A model generated the notes under the pieces. That model saw only the letters and a program-made list of their open reading frames with translations. It searched no databases and was not told the DNA's origin. The position numbers were made by a program, and so were the translations under genes. Shown here in pieces: positions 26,379-34,832 of a DNA stretch of 64,000 nt (position 1 is the stretch's first letter; every line of letters starts with the position of its first letter). The stretch comes from Pseudomonas californiensis (GTDB taxonomy: Bacteria > Pseudomonadota > Gammaproteobacteria > Pseudomonadales > Pseudomonadaceae), in assembly GCF_021147775.1 (NCBI RefSeq), contig NZ_JAGTPK010000016.1, positions 79,480-143,479 of the forward strand, read 5' to 3'.

Positions 26379-26525
26379 TTATCCACAGGCAGACTTACCT
26401 TATCTGTGCACAAGCCCTTGAAACTGCTCGTTTTTTAATCAAAACCCGCAACCCCGCGTCCCTACTGACCTGCGAGGCGATTCCCCCAGCTTATCCACAG
26501 GCAGGCACAGGATAAACGTGGATAA
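26379..26525. promoter_or_regulatory. cluster of three DnaA-box-like 9-mers
   Basis: Two perfect TTATCCACA boxes (26379-26387, 26491-26499) and an inverted near match (26517-26525, TTATCCACG on the minus strand) lie within 147 bp between convergent genes. DnaA boxes outside oriC can titrate DnaA or regulate transcription. The window shows no dnaA/dnaN genes, so this is not the main origin. Confidence 0.5.
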
Positions 26526-26531
26526 CCGCAT

Positions 26532-27050
26532 TCAGGCCTCGGTACGCAGTACCAATTCAACCATCAGGTCATCTGCCAGCGTTTCCAGCCTGGCTTGCAA
26601 GTCATCCAGTGAAAGGCCCAGCGGTACACCCAGCACAGCGTCGGCATGGAAAAGCAGTTCGCTGCTCATGGGTGCAGGCGAGACATCGGTAATCAGCCGC
26701 TCGACGTTGACGCCCTGCTCAGCCAGCAAGCGGGTGATGTCGCGTACGATGCCGGGCCGGTCGTTGCCGACCAATTCCATGCTGATGGGCTTGGTCGCTC
26801 CTGTGGTTTCCAACACGCTTTCAGCCAGCAACATACGAATGCCATGAGTCGAGAGGCCATTGAGCGCATTGATCAGGTCGTCGTATTGTTCTGGCTCGAC
26901 GCCGACCTTGAGGATCCCGGCAAACTGCCCGGCCATGCGCGACATGCGGCTCTCCAGCCAGTTACCGCCATGGTCGGCAATGCATTGAGCAATGCGCTCG
27001 ACAAGGCCTGGTTTGTCAGGGGCAACCAGCGTGACAACGAGATGATCCAC
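26532..27050 (-). CDS. GcvR-like ACT-domain regulator
   Basis: A 172-residue protein with two ACT domains (DHLVVTLVAPDKPGLVERIA and ISMELVGNDRPGIVRDITRL, each with the DxPG turn), as in GcvR, the accessory repressor of the glycine cleavage system that binds GcvA when glycine is low. No ATG gives a good start; a GTG with AGAGGAATT upstream yields an N-terminus VDHLVV that fits the family. No gcv genes are nearby, so the target is uncertain. Confidence 0.82.
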   Translation of the reverse strand: MDHLVVTLVAPDKPGLVERIAQCIADHGGNWLESRMSRMAGQFAGILKVGVEPEQYDDLINALNGLSTHGIRMLLAESVLETTGATKPISMELVGNDRPGIVRDITRLLAEQGVNVERLITDVSPAPMSSELLFHADAVLGVPLGLSLDDLQARLETLADDLMVELVLRTEA

Positions 27051-27372
27051 GGGCAATTCCTCTAGTGTTGAAAACGGGATAAGCGCCAAAGCGTATCGCC
27101 AGAGTATAGGCACAGTTCAGTTGCGGACCTCGCACCGCAAATCGTGTACCGTTTGGTGCGGCATGCGGAACAATCCGTGATCGGTTTGACAACAGATCCC
27201 GAAAAACGTGACTTGAAAAGAGAATCCGGTCGCTTAATGACATATTCAGCGACGTTTTCACGCGGACGCTGCTCATGTAGTATTCCGCAGCGCGCACTAC
27301 ATAACATCAAGATCAATAACAGAGCGCTCCTTGAGTGAGCTCGACCCTGCTGAGCAGAGTGAGGCAAGTGCA
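27051..27372. other. divergent promoter region of gcvR-like gene and glcB
   Basis: A 322-bp gap between the divergent gcvR-like and glcB genes. No gene is supported; minus-strand open frames here are overlapping noise. It presumably holds both promoters. No clear operator was recognised. Confidence 0.5.
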
Positions 27373-29550
27373 ATGACCGAGTACGTTCAAGTCGGTGACC
27401 TGCGGGTCGCCAAAGTCCTGTTCGACTTCGTGCAAGACGAAGCCACCCCTGGAACCGGCCTTGATGCCGCAACCTTCTGGGCCGGTGCGGACACACTGAT
27501 TCACGACCTTGCTCCCAAAAACAAGGCACTGCTCGCAAAGCGTGATGACTTGCAGGCGAAAATCGACGCCTGGCACCAGTCCACTGCCGGACAGGCTCAC
27601 GACGCCTCGGCTTATAAGGCATTCCTTCAGGACATCGGCTATCTGCTGCCAGAAGCGGCAGAGTTTCAGATCACCACGCAGAACGTGGACGAAGAAATCG
27701 CCACCATGGCTGGCCCGCAACTGGTCGTGCCGGTCATGAATGCCCGCTTCGCACTCAACGCATCCAACGCACGCTGGGGTTCGCTTTACGATGCGCTCTA
27801 CGGTACCGATGCCATCAGCGATGACGGCGGCGCTGAAAAGGGCAAGGGTTACAACAAGGTGCGTGGCGCCAAGGTGATCGCCTTCGCCCGCGCGTTCCTT
27901 GATCAGGCTGCGCCGCTGGCAGCCGGCTCGCATGTTGATTCGACCGCTTACAAGCTGATCGACGGCAAACTGGTCATCAGTCTCAAGGGCGGCAGCAACA
28001 CGGGGCTGAAAGACGACACACAACTGATCGGTGTACAGGGCGATGCCTCGGCACCGTTCGCCATCCTGCTCAAGCACAACGGCCTGCATTTCGAGATTCA
28101 GATCGATGCGTCCAGCCCGGTCGGCCAGACTGATCTGGCCGGCGTGAAAGACATCCTGATGGAAGCGGCGCTGACCACCATCATGGACTGCGAAGACTCC
28201 ATCGCCGCCGTCGACGCTGATGACAAGGTCGTGGTCTACCGCAACTGGCTGGGGCTGATGAAGGGCGATCTGGCCGAGTCAGTCTCCAAGGGCGGAGAAA
28301 CCTTCACTCGCACCATGAACCCGGACCGGGTCTACACCACCCCACAAGGCGGTGAGGTGACCCTGCACGGCCGGTCGTTGCTGTTCATCCGCAACGTCGG
28401 TCACCTGATGACCATCGACGCGATCCTCGACAAGCACGGCAACGAAGTTCCGGAAGGTATTCTCGACGGCCTGCTGACCAGCCTGGCGGCCATTCATAAC
28501 CTCAAGGGCAATACCTCGCGCAGTAACAGCCGGCAGGGTTCGATGTACATCGTCAAACCGAAGATGCACGGGCCGGAAGAAGCCGCGTTCACCAACGAGC
28601 TGTTCGGGCGTATCGAACAGGTGCTGGGCTTGCCGACCCACACATTGAAAGTCGGCATCATGGACGAAGAGCGTCGTACCACCGTCAACCTCAAGGCCTG
28701 TATCCAGGCAGCGAGCGAACGTGTGGTGTTCATCAACACCGGCTTCCTCGACCGTACAGGCGATGAGATCCACACCTCGATGGAAGCAGGTCCGGTCGTA
28801 CGCAAAGCGCAAATGAAAGCCGAAAAGTGGATTTCGGCCTATGAAAACTCCAACGTGGACATCGGTTTGAAGTGTGGCCTGCAAGGGCGTGCGCAGATCG
28901 GTAAAGGCATGTGGGCCATGCCGGATCTGATGGCCGCCATGCTGGAGCAGAAAGTCGCCCATCCACTGGCAGGCGCCAACACTGCCTGGGTACCTTCGCC
29001 AACGGCGGCTGCACTGCACGCTTTGCACTATCACAAGGTTGACGTGTTTGCTCGTCAGGCCGAGCTGGCACAGCGCGAGCCTGCTTCGGTGGATGACATT
29101 CTCACCATTCCGCTTGCACCCAACACTGACTGGACGCCGGAAGAGATCCAGAACGAACTGGACAACAATGCCCAAGGCATTCTTGGCTACGTGGTGCGCT
29201 GGATCGATCAGGGCGTAGGTTGCTCGAAAGTACCGGACATCAACGATATTGGCCTGATGGAAGACCGTGCGACGCTGCGTATTTCCAGCCAGCACATGGC
29301 CAACTGGCTGCGCCACGGCGTGGTCAACGAGGCTCAGGTGCTGGAGAGTCTCAAGCGCATGGCGCCAGTTGTCGACCGCCAGAACGCCAACGACCCGCTC
29401 TATCGCCCGCTGGCTCCGGATTTCGACAACAACATTGCCTTTCAGGCGGCTGTTGAGCTGGTCATCGAGGGCACTCGGCAGCCCAACGGCTACACCGAAC
29501 CCGTGCTGCACCGTCGTCGCCGCGAGTACAAGGCAAAAAACCCGCTGTGA
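27373..29550 (+). CDS. glcB: malate synthase G
   Basis: Condenses glyoxylate with acetyl-CoA to malate, the second step of the glyoxylate bypass and of glycolate use. The 725-residue length is exactly that of the G isoform. Motifs: IMDCEDSIAAVDADDKV, NPDRVYT, GRSLLFIRNVGH, KVGIMDEERRTTVNL with catalytic Arg, and INTGFLDRTGDEIHTSMEAG with the catalytic Asp region. The ATG at 27373 is used rather than an upstream TTG because it gives the family N-terminus MTEYVQVG. A terminator follows. It is not in a glc operon here. Confidence 0.96.
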   Translation: MTEYVQVGDLRVAKVLFDFVQDEATPGTGLDAATFWAGADTLIHDLAPKNKALLAKRDDLQAKIDAWHQSTAGQAHDASAYKAFLQDIGYLLPEAAEFQITTQNVDEEIATMAGPQLVVPVMNARFALNASNARWGSLYDALYGTDAISDDGGAEKGKGYNKVRGAKVIAFARAFLDQAAPLAAGSHVDSTAYKLIDGKLVISLKGGSNTGLKDDTQLIGVQGDASAPFAILLKHNGLHFEIQIDASSPVGQTDLAGVKDILMEAALTTIMDCEDSIAAVDADDKVVVYRNWLGLMKGDLAESVSKGGETFTRTMNPDRVYTTPQGGEVTLHGRSLLFIRNVGHLMTIDAILDKHGNEVPEGILDGLLTSLAAIHNLKGNTSRSNSRQGSMYIVKPKMHGPEEAAFTNELFGRIEQVLGLPTHTLKVGIMDEERRTTVNLKACIQAASERVVFINTGFLDRTGDEIHTSMEAGPVVRKAQMKAEKWISAYENSNVDIGLKCGLQGRAQIGKGMWAMPDLMAAMLEQKVAHPLAGANTAWVPSPTAAALHALHYHKVDVFARQAELAQREPASVDDILTIPLAPNTDWTPEEIQNELDNNAQGILGYVVRWIDQGVGCSKVPDINDIGLMEDRATLRISSQHMANWLRHGVVNEAQVLESLKRMAPVVDRQNANDPLYRPLAPDFDNNIAFQAAVELVIEGTRQPNGYTEPVLHRRRREYKAKNPL

Positions 29551-29611
29551 TGCTGATCAAGGCTGCAGTCAGGTGCGTTTGAACGCGCCTGACTGGATAA
29601 ACTGAAGAATG

Positions 29612-29649
29612 GACCTGACGGGCAGACATGCTCGCTCAGGTCTTTTTTT
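29612..29649 (+). terminator. rho-independent terminator of glcB
   Basis: GACCTGA pairs with TCAGGTC around a 17-nt partly structured loop and is followed by seven T. A second hairpin, GTCAGG-GCGTT with AACGC-CCTGAC, lies at 29568-29593. Confidence 0.85.
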
Positions 29650-29679
29650 GCCCGGATGGCGCTGTCGATATTTCGAGGG

Positions 29680-30126
29680 TCAGTTCAGGCCCAGCTCACG
29701 TTTCACCAGCTTGACCAACTGCCTGGTATTGAGCGGTTTGAGCAGGAAGTCCACCACGCTCAGATGCATGGCGTCGATCGCATCGCGCACGTTGGCATCG
29801 CCCGACACAATGATGATCGGCAACTCGGCACGGTCCGACTCGCGGACCTGGCGGATCAGGTCCAGACCGTCACTCGGTGCCATTCGCAGATCGGTGATCA
29901 GAAGGCCGATAGACTGACGACTCTCCAACAGTTCCATGGCGCTTTCCGCACCCGGCGCGGTCATGCAGTTGATGTCATTGAGGCTGAGAATTTCGGCCAG
30001 CAGCTCGCGCGCGTCATCATCGTCATCGACGATCAGGACCCGTTGCGGGGTATCGCAGTTCGACTCGAGCATGACCTCATTGAGGGCGCTGCGCTCTTCG
30101 TCGCTTAATATGTCGTGATCAATCAT
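29680..30126 (-). CDS. stand-alone response-regulator receiver protein
   Basis: A CheY-like receiver with no output domain. After a 27-residue leader the domain begins RVLIVDDDDDARELL (acidic pocket), has the phospho-acceptor Asp in LLITDLRMAP, the Thr/Ser switch in IIIVSGDAN and the conserved Lys in LLKPLN. The ATG at 30126 gives 148 residues; another ATG at 30153 is possible. No histidine kinase is adjacent. It is divergent to the DUF294 gene. Partner and output are unknown; it may feed a phosphorelay or bind a target protein. Confidence 0.85.
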   Translation of the reverse strand: MIDHDILSDEERSALNEVMLESNCDTPQRVLIVDDDDDARELLAEILSLNDINCMTAPGAESAMELLESRQSIGLLITDLRMAPSDGLDLIRQVRESDRAELPIIIVSGDANVRDAIDAMHLSVVDFLLKPLNTRQLVKLVKRELGLN

Positions 30127-30353
30127 CGCAATCTCATCGTTCCCTGAACTCATCCGACCGCAGATTTTCGAAAATCCGCAATGTATTTCGTCGGCTTCCT
30201 CGCCGCTGGTCAATCGCGGTCCGGCGCGTTGGTCAAATCAGTTCTGTCACAACAACCGGCGGCATGATGCACAGGCGTAAGACTTACGTCCAATGGGCAC
30301 TGTGCAGCAAGCGGCCGACCATGGGCACCAATAACAAGAACGCGGTACAGGTC

Positions 30354-32288
30354 ATGAGCAGAGCAGATGCTTTCACACAGGCAGGCAAGACGGCAATACT
30401 GCAGAACATCCACGGCACCATGCAGTTCCTGCAAAAATTCCCGCCATTCAACCAGATGGAAAACGCCCATCTGGCGTATCTGGTGGAGCAGTGCCAGCTC
30501 AGGTTTTATGCCGCCGATGAAAGCATCATCAAACCAGGCGACGGGCCAGTCGAGCACTTTTATATCGTTAAACAGGGTCGAGTGGTAGGTGAGCGCCCTC
30601 ATTCCGCCAAAGGGGGTACCGAAACCACGTTTGAAATCACAACCGGCGAGTGCTTTCCTCTGGCAGCCCTGCTGGGTGAACGGGCAACCCGCACCGAGCA
30701 TCTGGCAGCCGAGGACACCTTCTGCCTGCAACTGAACAAGCAGGCGTTCATCAAACTGTTTGCGCTGTCTACCACCTTCCGCGACTTCGCCCTGCGCGGG
30801 GTCAGCAGCCTGCTTGATCAAGTCAACCATCAGGTCCAGCAGCGTGCAGCCGAAACCCTGGGCACTCAGTATTCACTGAACACCCGCCTGGGCGAGCTGG
30901 CGATGCGTCACCCGGTGATGTGCAGCCCCGAAACCCCGATGCGCGAAGCCGTAAAGCTGATGCATGAGCAGCAGGTGGGCAGCATTGTGATTGTTGACGA
31001 GCAACAGGCGCCGCTGGGCATTTTCACACTGCGCGACCTGCGTGAGGCCGTTGCTGACGTGCACGCCGACTTCAGCGCACCGGTGCGCCTGACCATGAGC
31101 CTGGCACCCTTTCACCTGAGCCCGGACGCCAGCGCATTCGATGCAGCCATCGCCATGACCGGTCGCCATATTGCGCACGTCTGCCTGGTCAAGGACGGCC
31201 GACTGTGTGGCGTGGTGTCCGAGCGCGACCTGTTCTCGTTGCAACGGGTCGACCTGGTGCACCTGGCGCGAACCATCCGCAACGCACCGCGCATTGAAGC
31301 ACTGACCAGCCTGCGGGGCGATATCGTGCAACTGGTCGACCGTATGCTGGCTCACGGCGCGTCCTCGACCCAGATTACCCAGATCATCACCCTGCTCAAC
31401 GATCACACCGTTTGCAGGGTGATCGAACTGACCCTTGAAGAACACGGCGAACCCGGCGTGCCGTTCAGTTGGCTGTGCTTTGGCAGTGAAGGACGACGCG
31501 AACAGACGCTGCACACCGATCAGGACAACGGCATCCTTTTCGAGGCACGCGACGCAGCAGAAGCCGCTCAAATCCGTGCCCTGCTGCTGCCCATCGCCGA
31601 GCGCATCAACCAGAGTCTGGCGCAGTGCGGGTTCACCCTGTGCAAAGGCAACATCATGGCCAGCAACCCGGAGCTGTGCCTGTCGCGCGCCGAGTGGTCC
31701 CGACGCTTTGCGGCGTTCATCCGCGAGGCGACGCCCGAAAACCTGCTGGCCTCAAGCATCTATTTTGACCTGCGTGTGGTGTGGGGCGATGAAAGCGGCG
31801 GCGAGCAACTGCGGCGTGGCATTGTTGAGCAGGTCTCGGACAACCGCCTGTTCCAGCGCATGCTGGCTGAAAACGCGCTGCGCCAACGCCCCCCGGTGGG
31901 CCGTTTCAAAGACTTTGTGCTGGCCCGCAAAGGCAGCGAAAAAGACACCCTGGACCTCAAGACCGAGGGGCTGACGCCATTTGTGGATGGCGCTCGCCTG
32001 TTGGCGCTGGCCAACGGTATTGGCGCCAACAACACCATCGAGCGCCTGCGCCAGTTGATCGAGCGCGAAGTCATCGACCCGCTGGATGGCGCGGCATATG
32101 AAGAGGCTTATCACTTCATCCAGCAGGCCCGCATGCAGCAGCATCAGTTGCAGAGCCGACAGAACCTGCCGTACTCGAACCGGATCGACCCGGACACGCT
32201 CAACCATCTGGACCGTCGCATCCTGCGCGAGTCATTCCGTCAGGCTCAGCGTCTGCAAACCAGCCTGACCCTGCGTTATCAACTATGA
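30354..32288 (+). CDS. DUF294 putative nucleotidyltransferase with cNMP-binding and CBS domains
   Basis: A 644-residue signalling protein. In order: a cyclic-nucleotide-binding-like domain (about residues 20-130, IVKQGRVVGERPHS), two CBS modules (about 170-290, VGSIVIVDEQQAPLGIFTLRDL and HIAHVCLVKDGRLCGVVSERDL), the DUF294 nucleotidyltransferase core with GSEGRREQTLHTDQDNG (GS and D-x-D metal ligands, as in GlnD), and a helical DUF294_C region. It may modify a protein in response to adenylate or cAMP levels. The start at 30354 (MSRADAFTQ) fits the family; upstream ATGs are possible. Exonuclease gene follows 13 bp later. Confidence 0.87.
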   Translation: MSRADAFTQAGKTAILQNIHGTMQFLQKFPPFNQMENAHLAYLVEQCQLRFYAADESIIKPGDGPVEHFYIVKQGRVVGERPHSAKGGTETTFEITTGECFPLAALLGERATRTEHLAAEDTFCLQLNKQAFIKLFALSTTFRDFALRGVSSLLDQVNHQVQQRAAETLGTQYSLNTRLGELAMRHPVMCSPETPMREAVKLMHEQQVGSIVIVDEQQAPLGIFTLRDLREAVADVHADFSAPVRLTMSLAPFHLSPDASAFDAAIAMTGRHIAHVCLVKDGRLCGVVSERDLFSLQRVDLVHLARTIRNAPRIEALTSLRGDIVQLVDRMLAHGASSTQITQIITLLNDHTVCRVIELTLEEHGEPGVPFSWLCFGSEGRREQTLHTDQDNGILFEARDAAEAAQIRALLLPIAERINQSLAQCGFTLCKGNIMASNPELCLSRAEWSRRFAAFIREATPENLLASSIYFDLRVVWGDESGGEQLRRGIVEQVSDNRLFQRMLAENALRQRPPVGRFKDFVLARKGSEKDTLDLKTEGLTPFVDGARLLALANGIGANNTIERLRQLIEREVIDPLDGAAYEEAYHFIQQARMQQHQLQSRQNLPYSNRIDPDTLNHLDRRILRESFRQAQRLQTSLTLRYQL

Positions 32289-32301
32289 CGATTGATCTGC
32301 C

Positions 32302-33015
32302 ATGAATCTCTTCGAATGGCTGCGGCCACGCCCAAAAAGGACTCCGCTGGAGGCTCATCAACTGGAGCGAATCCAGCGACTGCCAAACTGCGTAAAACTC
32401 AGCGATGCACCGCTGCGTCAACAGCGCTGGGTGGTGCTCGATCTGGAAACCAGCGGGCTGAACATGAACCGCGATCAGGTGCTGTCCATCGGCGCGGTCG
32501 TGATTGAAGACGGCGCGATTGATCTCGGCCAGCAATTCGAACGCACGCTTTTGCGGGTTGATCACAAGATCAGCCCAGCCGTGTTGATTCATGGTCTGGC
32601 ACCCAGCGCCATTGCGGCCGGCAGCGAGCCGGTCGACGCCTTGCTGGACTTCATGGAGTTTGCAGGCGACAGCCCGATCCTTGGTTTCCACGCACCATTC
32701 GACCAGCACATGCTGTCGCGGGCGCTCAAGGAAAGCCTGGATTACAGGTTGCTGCATCCATTCTTCGATGCAGCGGAAATCGCACCCATGCTTTGCGAGC
32801 AGGCCAATCTGCGCCACGCAGGGCTGGACGACTGGACACAATTCTTCGGTCTGCACGCCGAAGAACGGCACAACGCCAGCGCCGACGCTCTGGTGACCGC
32901 CGAGCTGGCGCTTATTCTGTTCAGCCACGCCCGCCGCCAACAGATCGACAGCCCCTTGCGGCTGGAGGAATGCCTGGGCCAATGGCGCCGACGCAAACAA
33001 TCGCATTCGTTCTGA
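32302..33015 (+). CDS. DnaQ-like DEDDh 3'-5' exonuclease
   Basis: A 237-residue exonuclease of the DnaQ superfamily. Exo I is VVLDLETSGLNMNRDQ (catalytic D and E), Exo II includes ILGFHAPFDQHML, and Exo III is HNASADALVTAEL with the catalytic His and Asp. An N-terminal extension of about 45 residues precedes Exo I. It is translated just after the DUF294 gene, a pairing found across Pseudomonas and in many proteobacteria, so the two probably act in one process, possibly using nucleotide-linked signals. It is not the main DNA polymerase III proofreading subunit. Confidence 0.88.
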   Translation: MNLFEWLRPRPKRTPLEAHQLERIQRLPNCVKLSDAPLRQQRWVVLDLETSGLNMNRDQVLSIGAVVIEDGAIDLGQQFERTLLRVDHKISPAVLIHGLAPSAIAAGSEPVDALLDFMEFAGDSPILGFHAPFDQHMLSRALKESLDYRLLHPFFDAAEIAPMLCEQANLRHAGLDDWTQFFGLHAEERHNASADALVTAELALILFSHARRQQIDSPLRLEECLGQWRRRKQSHSF

Positions 33016-33153
33016 AGCGCCCGACCTCTGAGATCCGCCCGTGGTCAGCTTGCTGACGAAGGGGCCGGTATGCCTTGCACCGCTCATCCAGTTGGCGATC
33101 TGCCTGCTTCCGACAAGCGCCAATTGCCACTACCTCTCGCGCCTGTCACAATC

Positions 33154-33172
33154 GCGAATGATTCTCTTTAGT
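33154..33172 (-). promoter_or_regulatory. candidate Fur box upstream of the FecI-type sigma gene
   Basis: On the minus strand ACTAAAGAGAATCATTCGC matches 13 of 19 positions of the Fur consensus GATAATGATAATCATTATC, with an intact AATCATT half. It lies 27 bp before the sigma gene, as expected for iron-repressed fecI-type genes. Confidence 0.6.
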
Positions 33173-33198
33173 CAGATCTTTCTCAACCGAGGCCATTC

Positions 33199-33717
33199 GT
33201 GTCGTCAGTCCCGAGCACTCATAGCGAGATCGTTGGTGCGCTGTATCGCGATCATCGCGGCTGGCTGCTGGCCTGGCTGCGGCGCAATGTTGCCTGCCCG
33301 CAACGCGCTCAGGACCTCAGCCAGGACACGTTCGTGCGCTTGCTGGGGCGCGATGAGCTTCAGTCGCCGCGCGAGCCTCGGGCGTTTTTGGCGACTATCG
33401 CCAAAGGGTTGATGTTCGACTACTTCCGGCGGGCAGCGCTGGAGCAAGCCTACGTCAGCGAACTCATGCTGATCCCTGAAGCCGAGCAACCTTCGCCCGA
33501 AGAACAATTGCTGATCCTGGAAGACCTGAAAGCCATCGACCGCATGCTCGGCACACTGTCGAGCAAGGCGCGGGCGGCCTTTCTTTACAATCGGCTGGAA
33601 GGGCTGAGCCACGGCGAGATTGCCGAACGCCTGGGCGTTTCGGTGTCGCGCGTTCGGCAATACCTGGCTCAGGCCATGCGCCAGTGCTACGTAGCACTCT
33701 ACGGCGAACCGACATGA
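33199..33717 (+). CDS. ECF sigma factor, FecI type
   Basis: A 172-residue extracytoplasmic-function sigma factor. Region 2 spans about residues 10-75 (LYRDHRGWLLAWLRRNV, AQDLSQDTFVRLLG), region 4 about 110-165 (LSSKARAAFLYNRLEGLSHG, EIAERLGVSVSRVRQYL). This is the iron-starvation group that drives one TonB-receptor gene. Translation starts at GTG after CCGAGG. The stop overlaps the fecR start (ATGA). A Fur-like site precedes it. The position matches the fiuI ferrichrome locus of P. aeruginosa as I recall it. Confidence 0.88.
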   Translation: MSSVPSTHSEIVGALYRDHRGWLLAWLRRNVACPQRAQDLSQDTFVRLLGRDELQSPREPRAFLATIAKGLMFDYFRRAALEQAYVSELMLIPEAEQPSPEEQLLILEDLKAIDRMLGTLSSKARAAFLYNRLEGLSHGEIAERLGVSVSRVRQYLAQAMRQCYVALYGEPT

Positions 33718-34712
33718 ACACCAGCCCGGTATCTGCTCGCGTATTGGACGCTGCCATTACGTGGCAACTGAACCTGGACAGCACCAATGGCAACGATGCC
33801 CAGCGTGCCGAGTTTGCCCAATGGCTGGCTGCGGATGAGGAACATGCCCGGGCCTGGAGCCAACTGGGCATGGTCAATCAACGCTTCGCACTCCCGGCAG
33901 GCCCGGCACGCAAAGCCTTGCAGCAATCACCCGGCACCCTGCGCCGCAAGGTACGCAAATTCGGCAGCGGCCTGGCCGGGCTGCTTCTTGCCTGTGGCCT
34001 GACGTTGTTTCTGAGCGAGCGCTATCTGCCTCTGGATTACTGGCTGGCCGATCAACGCACCGCCACCGGCGAGCAACGTGACGTGAGGCTGGCAGACGGC
34101 ACGCTGATCCGTCTCAATACGCACAGTGCGATCGATTTGCGCTTCGATGCAACACAACGGCGAGTCATCCTGCAGGACGGCGAGATACTGGTACAAACCG
34201 GTAATCACGATGACCCGCGACCCTTCATTGTCGAAACCACGGACGGCACGATGCGCGCACTGGGTACGCGTTTCCTGGTCAAGCGCGAGCCCGAAGGGAC
34301 ACTGTTGAGCGTGCTGCAATCGGCAGTCGCCGCCCATGCCCGCAACACAACACCTGAGCAAATCCTGCGCGAGGGCCAGCAGATTCGCCTGACCCGCGAA
34401 GGGCTAGGCCTCTTGCTCGCAATGCCCACGGGCGCCGACGCCTGGACACGCGGCATGCTGGTGGTGGACAACGCACGCCTGGCGGACATGCTGGCAGAGC
34501 TGGGCCGTTATCGCGTAGGGCACCTGGGGGTCGACCCCAAGGTGGCAGACTTGCGCATTACGGGCAGTTTTCCGCTGAACAACACCGACCTGGCGCTCAA
34601 GGCTTTGCTGCCAACCCTGCCGGTGCAGATCAACCAACACACGCAATGGTGGGTCACGGTACTGGCCAGGGACGAAACGGGCTCGTCCACATCCACGTCA
34701 GTAAAACCCTGA
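33714..34712 (+). CDS. FecR-family anti-sigma regulator
   Basis: A 332-residue inner-membrane sigma regulator. The cytoplasmic N-terminus has the DUF4880 pattern (AAITWQLNLDSTNGNDAQRAE, WLAADEEHARAWSQL). One membrane helix is near residues 85-105 (GLAGLLLACGLTLFLSE). The periplasmic FecR domain follows (TADGTLIRLNTHSAIDLRF-like), ending in an STN-like segment. Normally it relays the signal from a ligand-loaded TonB receptor to its sigma factor. Coupled by ATGA to the sigma gene. No receptor gene lies next to it. Confidence 0.88.
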   Translation: MNTSPVSARVLDAAITWQLNLDSTNGNDAQRAEFAQWLAADEEHARAWSQLGMVNQRFALPAGPARKALQQSPGTLRRKVRKFGSGLAGLLLACGLTLFLSERYLPLDYWLADQRTATGEQRDVRLADGTLIRLNTHSAIDLRFDATQRRVILQDGEILVQTGNHDDPRPFIVETTDGTMRALGTRFLVKREPEGTLLSVLQSAVAAHARNTTPEQILREGQQIRLTREGLGLLLAMPTGADAWTRGMLVVDNARLADMLAELGRYRVGHLGVDPKVADLRITGSFPLNNTDLALKALLPTLPVQINQHTQWWVTVLARDETGSSTSTSVKP

Positions 34713-34832
34713 AACATAGCCGGCAGCTCCGGTCTGGACCTTCTCTGACACTTTTCCACTTTCATACGGCTTAGCTTTTATACGTCATTCGGGGACCCGG
34801 CAGCGCTCGACCCCTTCGCCTCTGGATTTACC

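Noticed and set aside
26379..26525. Chromosomal replication origin
   Set aside because: DnaA boxes are present but there is no AT-rich unwinding element cluster and no dnaA, dnaN, gyrB or rpmH nearby.
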